The position numbers were made by a program, and so were the translations under genes. 64,000 bases of DNA from JBCBWG01 sp038523925 (GTDB lineage Bacteria; Pseudomonadota; Alphaproteobacteria; Rhizobiales; Hyphomicrobiaceae): assembly GCA_038523925.1 (NCBI GenBank), contig JBCBIY010000001.1:1-64000 (forward strand), given 5' to 3'. Shown piece by piece: positions 1 through 7,519 of the stretch. Under the pieces are notes generated by a model, which saw nothing but the letters and a program-made list of their open reading frames with translations, was not told the origin of the DNA and ran no database searches. Position 1 is the first letter of the stretch; each line of letters begins with the position of its first letter.

Positions 1-270
1 AAAAGAAAAGAGCGAGGCGCACGAAGCTGGCCTTCGGCCAGCGTAGCGCGCCGCAGCGGATGGCGGTCGGACTCGTGTGCCAACAGGGCTGTTGCCCTGT
101 TGGACCAAAAAAAAAGAGCGAGGCGCACGGAGCTGGCTCTGCCAGCGTAGCGCGCCGCAGCGGATGGCGGTCGGACTCGTGTGCCAACAGGGCTGTTGCC
201 CTGTTGGACCAAAAAAAGAGCAACGCGCACGAAGCGGGCCTTCGGCCAGCGTAGCGCGCCGCAGCCTGTG
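1..270. repeat. Tandem hairpin repeat array, about 2.5 units
   Basis: Two full units (about 11-116 and 117-218) and a decayed third (219 to about 270) are 102-106 bp long and nearly identical, joined by A-rich linkers. Each begins AGCGAGGCGCACG and carries two hairpins. The first is GCTGGCC-TTC-GGCCAGC (26-42), which becomes GCTGGC-TCT-GCCAGC in unit two. The second is CCAACAGGGC-TGTT-GCCCTGTTGG (80-103 and 184-207). The same element recurs at 63305-63512 with altered but still paired stems. No coding potential is convincing, and no T-tract on the plus strand would make the second hairpin an ordinary terminator. It looks like a dispersed, structure-conserved intergenic repeat; its function is unknown. 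Confidence 0.85.
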
Positions 271-330
271 GCGGCCGGTGATGGTCGTGCGCTATGACGT
301 CGGGCAGGCCAGCTCTCGCTGAAGGTGGGG

Positions 331-1071
331 ATGCCGCGGTATCGGTTGGACATTGAGTATGACGGGTCGCCGTTTGTCGGTTGGCAGAAGCAGGCGAACG
401 GGCCGTCGGTGCAGGGCGCGCTTGACGCGGCGCTTGGTGCGTTCGCCGGCGGGCATACGGTTCCGCGCGGGGCGGGTCGGACCGACACCGGCGTGCATGC
501 GTTGCAACAGGTCGCGCACGTTGACCTTGAGCGCGCGTGGGAGCCGGACAAGCTGCGCCAGGCGCTCAACCATCATCTCCTGCCCGCACCGATTTCCGTG
601 CTCGCGGCAGCGAAAGTTTCCGACGTATTCGACGCGCGGTTTTCCGCGACGCAACGGCATTACCTCTATCGCATTCTCGTGCGGCCAAGCCGGCCGGCGC
701 TTGATCACAAGCGCGTCTGGTGGCTTCGGCATCGGCTGGACGCGGCGGCAATGCACCGGGCCGCGCAGTCGCTGGTCGGGCACCATGACTTTACGACGTT
801 CCGGGCTGCGGCCTGTCAGGCGAACTCGCCGATGCGGACTCTGGACCAGATTGCCGTTGCGGCCTCAGGCGACGAGATCAGCCTGACGGTGAGCGCGCGG
901 TCGTTTTTGCACCATCAGGTGCGGTCGATCGCAGGCTCGCTCAAGCTCGTCGGTGAAGGGCAGTGGCCGGAAGCGCGGATTGCGGAAGTGCTGGCGGCGA
1001 AGGACCGGTCGCAATGCGCGCCGCTTGCGCCACCTGCCGGGCTCTATTTGGCAGGCGTCGACTACGAGTGA
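331..1071 (+). CDS. truA: tRNA pseudouridine(38-40) synthase TruA
   Basis: TruA converts uridines 38-40 in the anticodon arm of tRNAs to pseudouridine in the cytoplasm. The 246-residue product opens MPRYRLDIEYDG and has the family signatures FVGWQKQ and GRTDTGVHA, whose second Asp position is the catalytic aspartate. The C-terminal part carries SFLHHQVRSIAGSL, typical of TruA. Length is normal for the family. An in-frame GTG at 325 is also open, but the ATG at 331 follows GAAGG at a five-base spacing and gives the usual N-terminus. The gene directly follows the repeat array, so any upstream operon partner lies outside the window. Confidence 0.96.
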   Translation: MPRYRLDIEYDGSPFVGWQKQANGPSVQGALDAALGAFAGGHTVPRGAGRTDTGVHALQQVAHVDLERAWEPDKLRQALNHHLLPAPISVLAAAKVSDVFDARFSATQRHYLYRILVRPSRPALDHKRVWWLRHRLDAAAMHRAAQSLVGHHDFTTFRAAACQANSPMRTLDQIAVAASGDEISLTVSARSFLHHQVRSIAGSLKLVGEGQWPEARIAEVLAAKDRSQCAPLAPPAGLYLAGVDYE

Positions 1072-1098
1072 GGGCTCGGCATCTGCGCGTCGGCGGTC

Positions 1099-1125
1099 AA
1101 AAAAAAAGCCGCCCAGGCGGACGGC
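1099..1125 (-). terminator. Intrinsic terminator on the minus strand
   Basis: Read on the minus strand, a GC-rich stem (GCCGTCC-GCCT-GGGCGGC, seven pairs with one G-U) is followed at once by nine T residues. That is a textbook rho-independent terminator. The nearest minus-strand gene is the response regulator ending at 1334, about 210 bases upstream, so this probably ends its transcript. It also blocks antisense reading into truA. Confidence 0.75.
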
Positions 1126-1146
1126 TGCGAGTCTAAGGAGGAAACG

Positions 1147-1263
1147 GTGTCCATGGAACTCGTCCACCGGACACGCGCATCTAACGCGGGCGCGTTCGAA
1201 GTGGTTCCTTCGAAAAACGCAGAGCTGCTGCTCAAAAATGTTGCGACAGCGCTAACCGGTTGA
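1147..1263 (+). CDS. Possible 38-residue small protein with a perfect Shine-Dalgarno
   Basis: A short frame starts GTG-TCC-ATG five bases after AAGGAGG (1135-1141), one of the strongest ribosome binding sites in the window. It runs for 38 codons and contains a C-terminal stretch AELLLKNVATALTG. I do not recognise the product. It has no signal peptide and no clear membrane segment, and is basic near its N-terminus. It lies alone between truA and the facing response regulator. The site may instead be chance; the strength of the Shine-Dalgarno is the only real argument for translation. Confidence 0.35.
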   Translation: MSMELVHRTRASNAGAFEVVPSKNAELLLKNVATALTG

Positions 1264-1305
1264 AAATTATACTGCGTTGGCCGCCGCGGCTTCCGCGGCC
1301 GAGTA

Positions 1306-1325
1306 GTTTAAGCCAGGCCTTAAAC
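1306..1325. repeat. Inverted repeat downstream of the response regulator gene
   Basis: GTTTAAG and CTTAAAC form perfect seven-base arms around a six-base loop, eight bases past the stop codon of the minus-strand regulator gene. There is no following T-run, so it may be an mRNA 3'-end stabilising hairpin or a binding site rather than a terminator. Confidence 0.45.
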
Positions 1326-1333
1326 GCCGCGAT

Positions 1334-1954
1334 TTATGCCCGGCCTGCTTCCAGGATCTGCGACCAGAGTTTCAACAGCCGGCGCAAATGGGGTGGCGAG
1401 GCGCGCTCGGGCGGCGGGATCTGCTCTGATGGGCCAACCCCATGACGGCGGAGGATCCGCTGAAGGGTGCGCCGGTGCATGCCCGCTGCGCGCGCCGTCT
1501 CGCTCATATTCCGGCCGTGCTGCTCGTAAAGCGCGAGCAGGTAGCGGAATTCCTGAACCTCAGGTCGGGGGAAGGTTTGACCCTTTTTGAGCGGTCGCAG
1601 AGAGCCGCGCAATACGTTGTCGATGATGTCGGCATCGATCGGCTTGGCCAAATAGTCTGCGGCGCCGAGTTTCGTCGCCGTGACGGCGGTCGGCACATTG
1701 CCGTAGCCGGTCAACATCACGCAGCGCATATCAGGATGTGCACTATTCGCGCGTTCCAAGAGATCAAGGCCGCTGCCACGCTCTAATCGCAGATCAAAGA
1801 TCGCGTGCGTGAAGGTCTCGTTCTCGAGTGCGGCAAGTGCCTCGTCATATGTCGGGCAGGGGCGCACGATGAATTGGCGCCGCTCCATCGCTCGCTGGAG
1901 CGAACGCAAAAACACCGGGTCATCGTCTACGATGAGCAGGCGTTCAGTTGGCAT
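1334..1954 (-). CDS. RegA/ActR/PrrA-type response regulator (orphan)
   Basis: This 206-residue protein has an N-terminal receiver domain (LLIVDDDPVF, phospho-acceptor in HAIFDLRLERGSG, then MLTGYGNVPTAVTATKLGAADYLAKP) and a C-terminal Fis-type helix-turn-helix, NMSETARAAGMHRRTLQRI. That architecture is the RegA/PrrA/ActR family, which with kinase RegB controls redox- and carbon-responsive genes. No RegB-like kinase gene is next to it here, unlike in many relatives, and the C-terminus is some 30 residues longer than usual. I chose the ATG giving MPTERLLIVDDD; an in-frame ATG at 1969 and longer upstream extensions are possible. A terminator lies downstream at 1099-1125. Confidence 0.85.
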   Translation of the reverse strand: MPTERLLIVDDDPVFLRSLQRAMERRQFIVRPCPTYDEALAALENETFTHAIFDLRLERGSGLDLLERANSAHPDMRCVMLTGYGNVPTAVTATKLGAADYLAKPIDADIIDNVLRGSLRPLKKGQTFPRPEVQEFRYLLALYEQHGRNMSETARAAGMHRRTLQRILRRHGVGPSEQIPPPERASPPHLRRLLKLWSQILEAGRA

Positions 1955-2223
1955 GACGCGTTGTTGCATGAAATCGAAACGGCGGATGGGCAGGAGTGGA
2001 TTGGCTGAAGCACCGGTCTCAGCCTCCAAATCGCCGGTTTCGGCGGATTGACCGGGGTTCAGTTTAGCGCAGATTGTCGCACCCGTCTCATCGTTTGCTT
2101 TGCAGCGCGCGCATAGCGCCATGAACCGGCGCCCCCCGGCGAGCGTTCCTCTTGCGACCGGCCGCTACGGTGGATCCCGTCTCCGCGCGCACGATCGCTG
2201 CCACCTAACAACCGAGAACGCCC

Positions 2224-2709
2224 ATGCTTCGTGCCATGCGAGACCTGCCAGCTTCCATTCCGCCGCCGGCTCTTGTGCTCGGGCTTGCGGGCCTCATCCC
2301 ATTCGTTGCGATCCCGCTGCTGATTGCTGGCGATGCGTCGATCTGGCTGCCGACCGGGCTGAAGGCGCTTGCGACCATTCCTGCGCTCACGTTCTACGCG
2401 GCGATCATTCTGTCGTTCATGGGTGGCGCACAGTGGGGCCTTGCGATGCGGCTGAGCGACCTTGAGCCGACCGCCGACTGGCGGAGGTACACAATCAGCG
2501 TGCTGCCAGCGCTGATTGCATGGTCTGCGCTTCTTGTTGATGCGCGCTCCGCGCTCTCGCTGATGGCAGCCGCGTTTGCTGTTCTGCTCGCCTACGATTT
2601 ATGGACGGTCAAACTTGGTGAAGCGCCGCGCTGGTATGCGAGCCTGCGCATGCTGCTAACGACCGTCGTGGTGATCATGCTGACGGTGACCGGCGCCTTC
2701 CTGCTTTAG
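2224..2709 (+). CDS. DUF3429 family inner membrane protein
   Basis: The 161-residue product is almost wholly hydrophobic, with about five membrane segments and the diagnostic DUF3429 stretch ILSFMGGAQWGLAM after the second one. The biochemical role of this family is not known; it is widespread in Proteobacteria. The gene is divergent from the RegA-like regulator across about 270 bases that hold both promoters. It overlaps the end of the facing DUF6428 gene by four bases, so the two transcripts converge. Confidence 0.85.
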   Translation: MLRAMRDLPASIPPPALVLGLAGLIPFVAIPLLIAGDASIWLPTGLKALATIPALTFYAAIILSFMGGAQWGLAMRLSDLEPTADWRRYTISVLPALIAWSALLVDARSALSLMAAAFAVLLAYDLWTVKLGEAPRWYASLRMLLTTVVVIMLTVTGAFLL

Positions 2710-3200
2710 CAACAGGTGGACCGTTGGTGAGTCGACCCGCTCTGGCCGCGAGCGGAGGTGGGTGTGAACCTCGCGAGTGCCCGGCTTGCGGCTTTGCACT
2801 GCGCGCGCTCTGCCTGAAGCGCGACGACGACGGTGCCGTCGCTCTCGCGTCGGACATCAGCAATCTCGTAGCGGTGGAGGGCGCCGTTCGCCGAGGCAAA
2901 CTCAAACTTGAGGTCAGCGGATTGCGCTCCGGGAACATGCGCAAGACCGGCCTGCGCGATCTCGACGAATTTGCTGGCCGGCATGTGAGTGCGGTCTCCG
3001 CCGGCGCCGTCGAGAAGCTGCACGATCAGCTCGCTCCATTGATGCGCACCGCGCCCGCAATCCAGGCTTTGGATTTCGGCGTGCTTGATCTCTGTGACGT
3101 GATAGCCGGCCTGGATCGGAACGCCGTCGGCTGAGAAGACGAGAGCGGCTTCGCCTGACGGTTGAAGCGCGCCGAGAAGCTGTTCCAGTGTCATCAACAT
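2706..3200 (-). CDS. DUF6428 family protein
   Basis: The 164-residue product has the features I associate with DUF6428: an early GVPIQAGYHVTEIKHAEIQS and a following DCGRGAHQWSELIVQLLDG. Members are often encoded next to ArsR-type regulators and arsenic or stress genes; their function is unknown. Here no ArsR gene is adjacent, but the start lies just 16 bases from a 28-bp palindrome (3216-3243) shared with the divergent flavoprotein gene. The start could also be the second Met, two codons in. The C-terminal 40 residues are low-complexity and probably not part of the domain. Confidence 0.7.
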   Translation of the reverse strand: MLMTLEQLLGALQPSGEAALVFSADGVPIQAGYHVTEIKHAEIQSLDCGRGAHQWSELIVQLLDGAGGDRTHMPASKFVEIAQAGLAHVPGAQSADLKFEFASANGALHRYEIADVRRESDGTVVVALQAERAQCKAASRALARFTPTSARGQSGSTHQRSTCC

Positions 3201-3215
3201 GCTCGCTCTCTGATA

Positions 3216-3243
3216 ATTACTATGATTCTAGAATCACAGTAAT
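3216..3243. promoter_or_regulatory. 28-bp near-perfect palindrome, likely operator
   Basis: A core TGATTCTAGAATCA is extended on both sides to outer arms ATTACT and AGTAAT; 13 of 14 base pairs are complementary about the centre at 3229/3230. It lies in an unusually AT-rich divergent intergenic region between the DUF6428 gene and the PNPOx-like gene, where a repressor could control both. The regulator is not encoded next door. Size and symmetry suit a winged-helix dimer, for example ArsR type, but that is inference. Confidence 0.75.
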
Positions 3244-3281
3244 ATATGCGTCGACATGTGAGCGCAAGTGGAAACAAAACC

Positions 3282-3908
3282 ATGTCCAGAGCTTTCGCGC
3301 AGATTGCGCAGACGAACACCGTACGCCGCGTCCAGGCCGAGCGCGGCGTGCGCGAAGCCAACCAGCGGTTCCTCGATCCAGACCACGCAGCCGGCGATTC
3401 ACTCGGCGAAAACGAGAAGAGCTTCATCGCGATGCGCGATGGGTTTTATCAGGCGACCGTCTCAGAAAGCGGCTGGCCTTACGTGCAGTTTCGCGGCGGC
3501 CCGCGCGGGTTCTTGAAGTCGCTCGATAGCAAGACGCTCGCGTACGCCGACTTCCGCGGCAACCGTCAGTACATTTCGACCGGCAACGTGGAGAGCGACG
3601 CGCGGGTCAGTCTCATTCTGATGGACTATCCGAACCGGGCGCGACTGAAGGTCTGGGGCCACGCCAAGCTGGTGGATGCGGAATTGGATCCGGCGCTTGC
3701 GAGGGCCGTCGCGGTCTCTGGCTATCGCGCCCTGGTTGAACGAACCGTGGTGATCACGGTCGCGGCGTTTGATTGGAACTGTCCGAGCCACATTCCGCAG
3801 CGGCTGACGGCGGAGGAGATGCGCCCGGCGATTGGAAAACTGCACGCGCGGATTGCTGAGCTTGAGGCTGAGAATGCGGAACTCAGGCAGCGCACCGAAG
3901 CGAACTAA
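3282..3908 (+). CDS. Pyridoxamine 5'-phosphate oxidase-like flavin-binding protein
   Basis: The 208-residue product has the split-barrel PNPOx-like fold signature: IAMRDGFYQATVSESGWPYVQFRGGPRG, then YADFRGNRQYISTGN, then VSLILMDYPNRARLKVWGHA. Such proteins bind FMN or related cofactors and reduce or oxidise small molecules; the substrate here is unknown. The C-terminal 25 residues (IAELEAENAELRQR) form a short coiled coil, suggesting oligomerisation. The ATG at 3282 is preferred because an earlier one at 3246 lies directly beside the palindromic operator. Its end overlaps the facing methyltransferase gene by four bases. Confidence 0.82.
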   Translation: MSRAFAQIAQTNTVRRVQAERGVREANQRFLDPDHAAGDSLGENEKSFIAMRDGFYQATVSESGWPYVQFRGGPRGFLKSLDSKTLAYADFRGNRQYISTGNVESDARVSLILMDYPNRARLKVWGHAKLVDAELDPALARAVAVSGYRALVERTVVITVAAFDWNCPSHIPQRLTAEEMRPAIGKLHARIAELEAENAELRQRTEAN

Positions 3909-4567
3909 GCGCGCGGCTTGCGCATGAAGACGATGTCCTTGCGCGGCGATTCAAACGTGAAGCCCAGACGGCGCGCCAGGTGCGCGAAAGTTTCGGCGCG
4001 GTAGAACACGACGTGGGTCGGGTCCTTGCGATAGTGCCAGTTTTCAAACCGGGCATCGTCGGTCTGAAACGATGTCATGACCGCCAGCAGCCCGCCGGGC
4101 TCCAGTAAGTCTGCAAGCTTCTCGAATTCGCGTGCCGGATTGTGGAAGTGCTCGGCCGTCTCCGTACAGGTGACGAAGTCGTAGCGCATATCGAGAACCT
4201 GATCGTCCGTTGCGTAGATCGGGTCGTAGCCGACGGTTGGAAAGCCCGCGACGTTCAGCATCGCCATCAGCGCAGGCCCTGGCCCGCAACCATAATCAAG
4301 CCCGCGCGCGCCGGGCTTTAGGCGGTCCATAAGCGGGTTTGCAATACGGGTCAGAAAGTTCCGGTAAGCCGGGTCCTGCGGATCGTTCTTGTGCAGGTCG
4401 TATTGCGCGCGTTCCTCGTCCGGCGTCGGGCGCTGGTCGGGCGCAAGGAACGTCAACGCACAGGTCGCACAGCGAAAGTAGTCGCGCGTGCGATCAGCGT
4501 CTCGGATGGTGGCGAAGGCGAGCGGGTCGGGTGCACCGCAGAGCGGGCACGAGAGGTCCGTTGCCAT
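3905..4567 (-). CDS. Class I SAM-dependent methyltransferase with N-terminal zinc ribbon
   Basis: The 220-residue protein starts with a CPLCG-x20-CATC zinc-ribbon-like motif, followed by a Rossmann methyltransferase domain: GLDYGCGPGPALMAMLN (motif I), VGYDPIYA (motif II) and DFVTCTETAEHFHNP. This matches the Methyltransf_23-like proteins whose substrates are usually small molecules or proteins; the substrate is not predictable. It lies four bases upstream-facing of the VOC gene and in the same direction, so the two are probably co-transcribed. Confidence 0.85.
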   Translation of the reverse strand: MATDLSCPLCGAPDPLAFATIRDADRTRDYFRCATCALTFLAPDQRPTPDEERAQYDLHKNDPQDPAYRNFLTRIANPLMDRLKPGARGLDYGCGPGPALMAMLNVAGFPTVGYDPIYATDDQVLDMRYDFVTCTETAEHFHNPAREFEKLADLLEPGGLLAVMTSFQTDDARFENWHYRKDPTHVVFYRAETFAHLARRLGFTFESPRKDIVFMRKPRA

Positions 4568-4570
4568 GGG

Positions 4571-4978
4571 CTATGCCGCGCCGTCTTGGGCTGCCGGCTG
4601 AAAGAATGCCTGCGCGGCGCCGGTCGCGCCTTTAACAACCGCCATGCGTCCGAAGTTCGGGATGTCGAACGGCTGGCGTATGACCTGACCGCCTGCCGCG
4701 TTGCTGGCCTCAATCGCTGCATCGAGATCATCGACCCCGAGGTATGTGAACCAGTGGTCGGTCATGCCGTCGAAGTCGGGCGAGCGGAGTGCGAAAATGC
4801 CGGCGACCATCTCGCCGTCTTTCTTCGCGACGTAGTAGGGACTTGCTTGGTCCGTACCGGCTGCTTGCGTCTCGTCAAATTCCCAACCGAACACGGCGCG
4901 GTAGTAATCCATCGCGGCTTGTGGCTTCCAGGTGTTGAGTTCGTTGAACGTCACACGGCCATGGTGCGGCATCGGCAT
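4571..4978 (-). CDS. VOC family (glyoxalase/bleomycin-resistance-like) protein
   Basis: The 135-residue product has the paired beta-alpha-beta-beta-beta units of the vicinal-oxygen-chelate fold: FNELNTWKPQAAMDYYRAVFGWEF, and a second half FTYLGVDDLDAAIEASNAAGGQV with PFDIPNFGRMAVVKGATGA. It resembles the single-module VOC proteins annotated as glyoxalase-like. Its substrate is unknown. The gene precedes the methyltransferase gene with a three-base gap. Confidence 0.85.
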   Translation of the reverse strand: MPMPHHGRVTFNELNTWKPQAAMDYYRAVFGWEFDETQAAGTDQASPYYVAKKDGEMVAGIFALRSPDFDGMTDHWFTYLGVDDLDAAIEASNAAGGQVIRQPFDIPNFGRMAVVKGATGAAQAFFQPAAQDGAA

Positions 4979-5040
4979 CTCCCGGGTCGATCATGCGTAG
5001 TCTCGATGTAGCGCGCAGCACCGCGATTTAAACAACGCTG

Positions 5041-6501
5041 CTATCCAATCGGGACATGCCCTGCGCGCGGCGGCAAAAGCGGTGCGTACGCCGAACCCAT
5101 GGCGCGTATGCGATCGAGCTTTGCGTTGAGCGGTTGCCAGTTGTCGTCCGCGGCAATTGGCGCCCAGAGCGCTTCGACCTCGTCGATGACGAGCGTCTCG
5201 GGTGTGGGGCCTGCGAAGTAGTCCGTCGCACGCGCCGCGTCTAATCCATCCGCGTCCGGCAGGGCGGCCAGTTGGCCGAGTAGCGCCGGCCAGTCGCCGG
5301 ACGCGTAGGCCTCGGCGGCAGAGGCTTTCGACCAACGCGCTTCATCGAGGCCGAAGAGGTCGAAGAACGTCTGCTCGAACGGCAACTGCGCCCCATGCAG
5401 CGTGCGATAGAACGACTGCACGAGTTCCGATGCCGCGCGGAGATCGCCATCCGCTGGGACCGCGCGACCGAGGCGGGCGAGCGTCATGGTCGTCAGCCGC
5501 GCCTCAAAGTGATCGCCGAACGTGTTGAGCGCGGCCGTCAACGCCGCCTCAGTTGAGTTCGGCAACAGACAATCAGCCAGACGCTGCAGGTTCCAGTGCA
5601 AGGCACCCGGCTGCCGGCCGAACGCGTAGAGGCCGGTCTGGTCGAAGTAGGCAGCGGTGTGCGTGACATCGAGCGTTGGCAGAAACCGCCAAGGGCCGTA
5701 GTCAAAGCTCTCGCCCGTCAGCGTCGTATTGTCAGTATTGAGGACGCCATGGACGAAGCCTGCGACGTACCACTCGGCCGCCATATGGGCGATGTTGCGC
5801 GCGGCATCGGCGAGGACGGCGGCGGCCAGGTCATCACCGGCGCTGGTGGCGCCGAGCCCGTAGACGTCGCGCACGTAACCGAGCAGCGTTTCAATCTCAT
5901 CGCGCTGTTGAAGAAACGCGAGCCGCTGAAACGTGCCGATGCGAACGTGAGAGTGGCCGAGCCGGACCATCACGGCTGACCGCGTCGGTGAGGGCTCGTC
6001 GTTGCGAAAGAGCGGCTCGCCCGTCTCAATGAGGCTGAACGTCTTGGACGTGTAGCAGCCGAGCGCCTCCAGGTATTCCGTCGCGAGGGCTTCGCGGACG
6101 CCGCCCTTGAGCGTCAGCCTCCCATCGCCATCGCGCGAATAAGGCGTCTGGCCAGAGCCTTTGGTGCCAAGATCGAGCAGGCGATTGTCTGCCGTGTCGC
6201 GCATCTGCGCGAACAGAAACCCGCGGCCATCGCCGAGGTCGGGATTGTAATGACGGAATTGGTGGCCGTGGTACCGGAGCGCCAGCGGCTCGGACAGGTT
6301 GCCCGGCAGCGCCGCGAAGCCCGCGAAGTGCGCCGCCCACTCGGCATCGGTGAGCGCATCGAGGCCGACGCGCGCGGCCCAGCGATCATTGCGGAACCGG
6401 ATCTTGGCATCCGGAAACGTGGCCGGCGCGACCGGATCGAAGAACGCCCGCCCGAGCGTCGTATGACGCGGGTCCGGCTGATAGCGATCGCCGACGGGCA
6501 T
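5041..6501 (-). CDS. selO: Protein adenylyltransferase SelO (YdiU family)
   Basis: SelO is a pseudokinase-fold enzyme that transfers AMP from ATP to Ser, Thr or Tyr of proteins and is linked to redox homeostasis. The 486-residue product has the conserved RYHGHQFRHYNPDLGDGRG, LDLGTKGSGQTPYSRDGDGR and LKGGVREALATEYLEALG regions, the HGVLNTDN catalytic loop and the DYGP metal site. Length matches the family (about 480). The ATG at 6501 (MPVGDRYQPD) follows GGAGG by ten bases and avoids overlapping the metallophosphoesterase gene, so I prefer it to the ATG at 6564. Confidence 0.95.
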   Translation of the reverse strand: MPVGDRYQPDPRHTTLGRAFFDPVAPATFPDAKIRFRNDRWAARVGLDALTDAEWAAHFAGFAALPGNLSEPLALRYHGHQFRHYNPDLGDGRGFLFAQMRDTADNRLLDLGTKGSGQTPYSRDGDGRLTLKGGVREALATEYLEALGCYTSKTFSLIETGEPLFRNDEPSPTRSAVMVRLGHSHVRIGTFQRLAFLQQRDEIETLLGYVRDVYGLGATSAGDDLAAAVLADAARNIAHMAAEWYVAGFVHGVLNTDNTTLTGESFDYGPWRFLPTLDVTHTAAYFDQTGLYAFGRQPGALHWNLQRLADCLLPNSTEAALTAALNTFGDHFEARLTTMTLARLGRAVPADGDLRAASELVQSFYRTLHGAQLPFEQTFFDLFGLDEARWSKASAAEAYASGDWPALLGQLAALPDADGLDAARATDYFAGPTPETLVIDEVEALWAPIAADDNWQPLNAKLDRIRAMGSAYAPLLPPRAGHVPIG

Positions 6502-6505
6502 AGGG

Positions 6506-7033
6506 TCAGTCCTCCGCTTGCGCGCGCGTGAGATGGGCGTCGAGCTTCGTGCGTTCGCGCTCAACGCGCACCTTCAACTCATCGATATGCAGTGGCGCGT
6601 AGTCCGTCTTCTCGACGCTGATGTTGACGTAGCCCGGGAAGTCCACGTCCACAGCGTGGACGTGACCGTGTACGTTCACCGGCTCTCGGCCCCGCTCCAT
6701 CATCATCGGCATATGGGATGCGATGAAGCCGAGTTCCGGAAAGCGGCGGAAGAGATAAAGCCGCTGCACGTGCGGCACGATGGAGCGGCCGTCGTGGTTG
6801 CCCATGATCAGCCGCTTGGTGCCGGGCAGCTCGGTGAAGAGTTTGAGCCCGCCCGCGTTCCAGGCGACGTCGCCCAAATGGAAGACGAGGTCGTCCGGCT
6901 TGACGCACGCGCGCCAGCGCTCCGCCATCGCAGCGTCGGCTTCGTCAGCGTTTGCAAATGGCCGGTTGCCAAACCTGATGACGGCGTCATGGCCGAAGTG
7001 CGTGTCCGATATGAACCAGATGTCCCGCGCCAT
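6506..7033 (-). CDS. Metallophosphoesterase family protein
   Basis: The 175-residue product has all calcineurin-like phosphoesterase motifs in order: SDTHFGH, FHLGDVAW, IMGNHDG, SHMPMM and VHGHVHAVD. These residues bind the two metal ions. The family includes small phosphodiesterases with unclear natural substrates. The gene ends four bases before the selO start, in the same direction, so they are likely one transcript. Confidence 0.9.
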   Translation of the reverse strand: MARDIWFISDTHFGHDAVIRFGNRPFANADEADAAMAERWRACVKPDDLVFHLGDVAWNAGGLKLFTELPGTKRLIMGNHDGRSIVPHVQRLYLFRRFPELGFIASHMPMMMERGREPVNVHGHVHAVDVDFPGYVNISVEKTDYAPLHIDELKVRVERERTKLDAHLTRAQAED

Positions 7034-7110
7034 AGGTCAGTCCGCTCTTGCGGAGTACGACGGCACACAAAACCGTCTTAGGCGCGACACGAAGGCGTCG
7101 GGAGAGGCAG

Positions 7111-7186
7111 TGGTGCCCAGGGGCGGGTTCGAACCACCGACACTGCGATTTTCAGTCGCATGCTCTACCAACTGAGCTACCTGGGC
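7111..7186 (-). tRNA. tRNA-Phe (anticodon GAA)
   Basis: Read on the minus strand, 76 bases fold as a complete cloverleaf: acceptor stem GCCCAGG pairing with CCTGGGC, D-loop AGCTCAGTTGGTAGAGC, anticodon loop CTGAAAA with GAA at its centre, T-loop GGTTCGAACC, and an encoded CCA end. No integrase or att-like repeat flanks it. Confidence 0.97.
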
Positions 7187-7295
7187 AGGCGCGGTCGGGA
7201 TCAATCCGGAGCGCGCAGACCGCGCTTATAGGCAAGCGCCTAAGGGGTGTAAAGCGCGTTTGAAACGCGATTGTGCAGGCCCGGCGACGCGCGGC

Positions 7296-7517
7296 TTAGC
7301 GCTCGGGATCGGCGGAAGGAACAGTGGCATCGGGCGCGGCTTCATCGTCGCCCTCGCGCTCCGGAATGGCGTAACTCTCGTTCAGCCAGCGGGCGAGATC
7401 GAGGTCAGCGCAACGCTTTGAACAGAACGGCCGGTACCGCGGCGTCGTGCCGGCTGACTTACAGACCGGGCATGTCGGCCCGCCTTCGCCTTCGGCACCC
7501 GTCGTATCTTTCGGCAT
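7296..7517 (-). CDS. yacG: DNA gyrase inhibitor YacG
   Basis: YacG is a small zinc protein that binds GyrB and inhibits gyrase. The 73-residue product has the conserved zinc motif CPVCK-x9-PFCSKRCADLDLARWLNESYAIP. The acidic tail is typical of alphaproteobacterial members. The ATG at 7517 lies two bases after the maf stop, and the order infA-maf-yacG is common in Alphaproteobacteria, which supports the call. Confidence 0.95.
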   Translation of the reverse strand: MPKDTTGAEGEGGPTCPVCKSAGTTPRYRPFCSKRCADLDLARWLNESYAIPEREGDDEAAPDATVPSADPER

Positions 7518-7519
7518 GT

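Noticed and set aside
80..112. Rho-independent terminator in the repeat unit
   Set aside because: The hairpin is followed on the plus strand by A residues, and on the minus strand the T-run comes before the hairpin, so neither direction fits.
1..270. Repeat array as a CRISPR
   Set aside because: Units are about 105 bp, adjoin each other without unique spacers, and no cas gene is present.
7111..7186. tRNA-Phe as an integration site of a genomic island
   Set aside because: There is no integrase gene, no repeated 3' tRNA end nearby, and neighbours are core genes.
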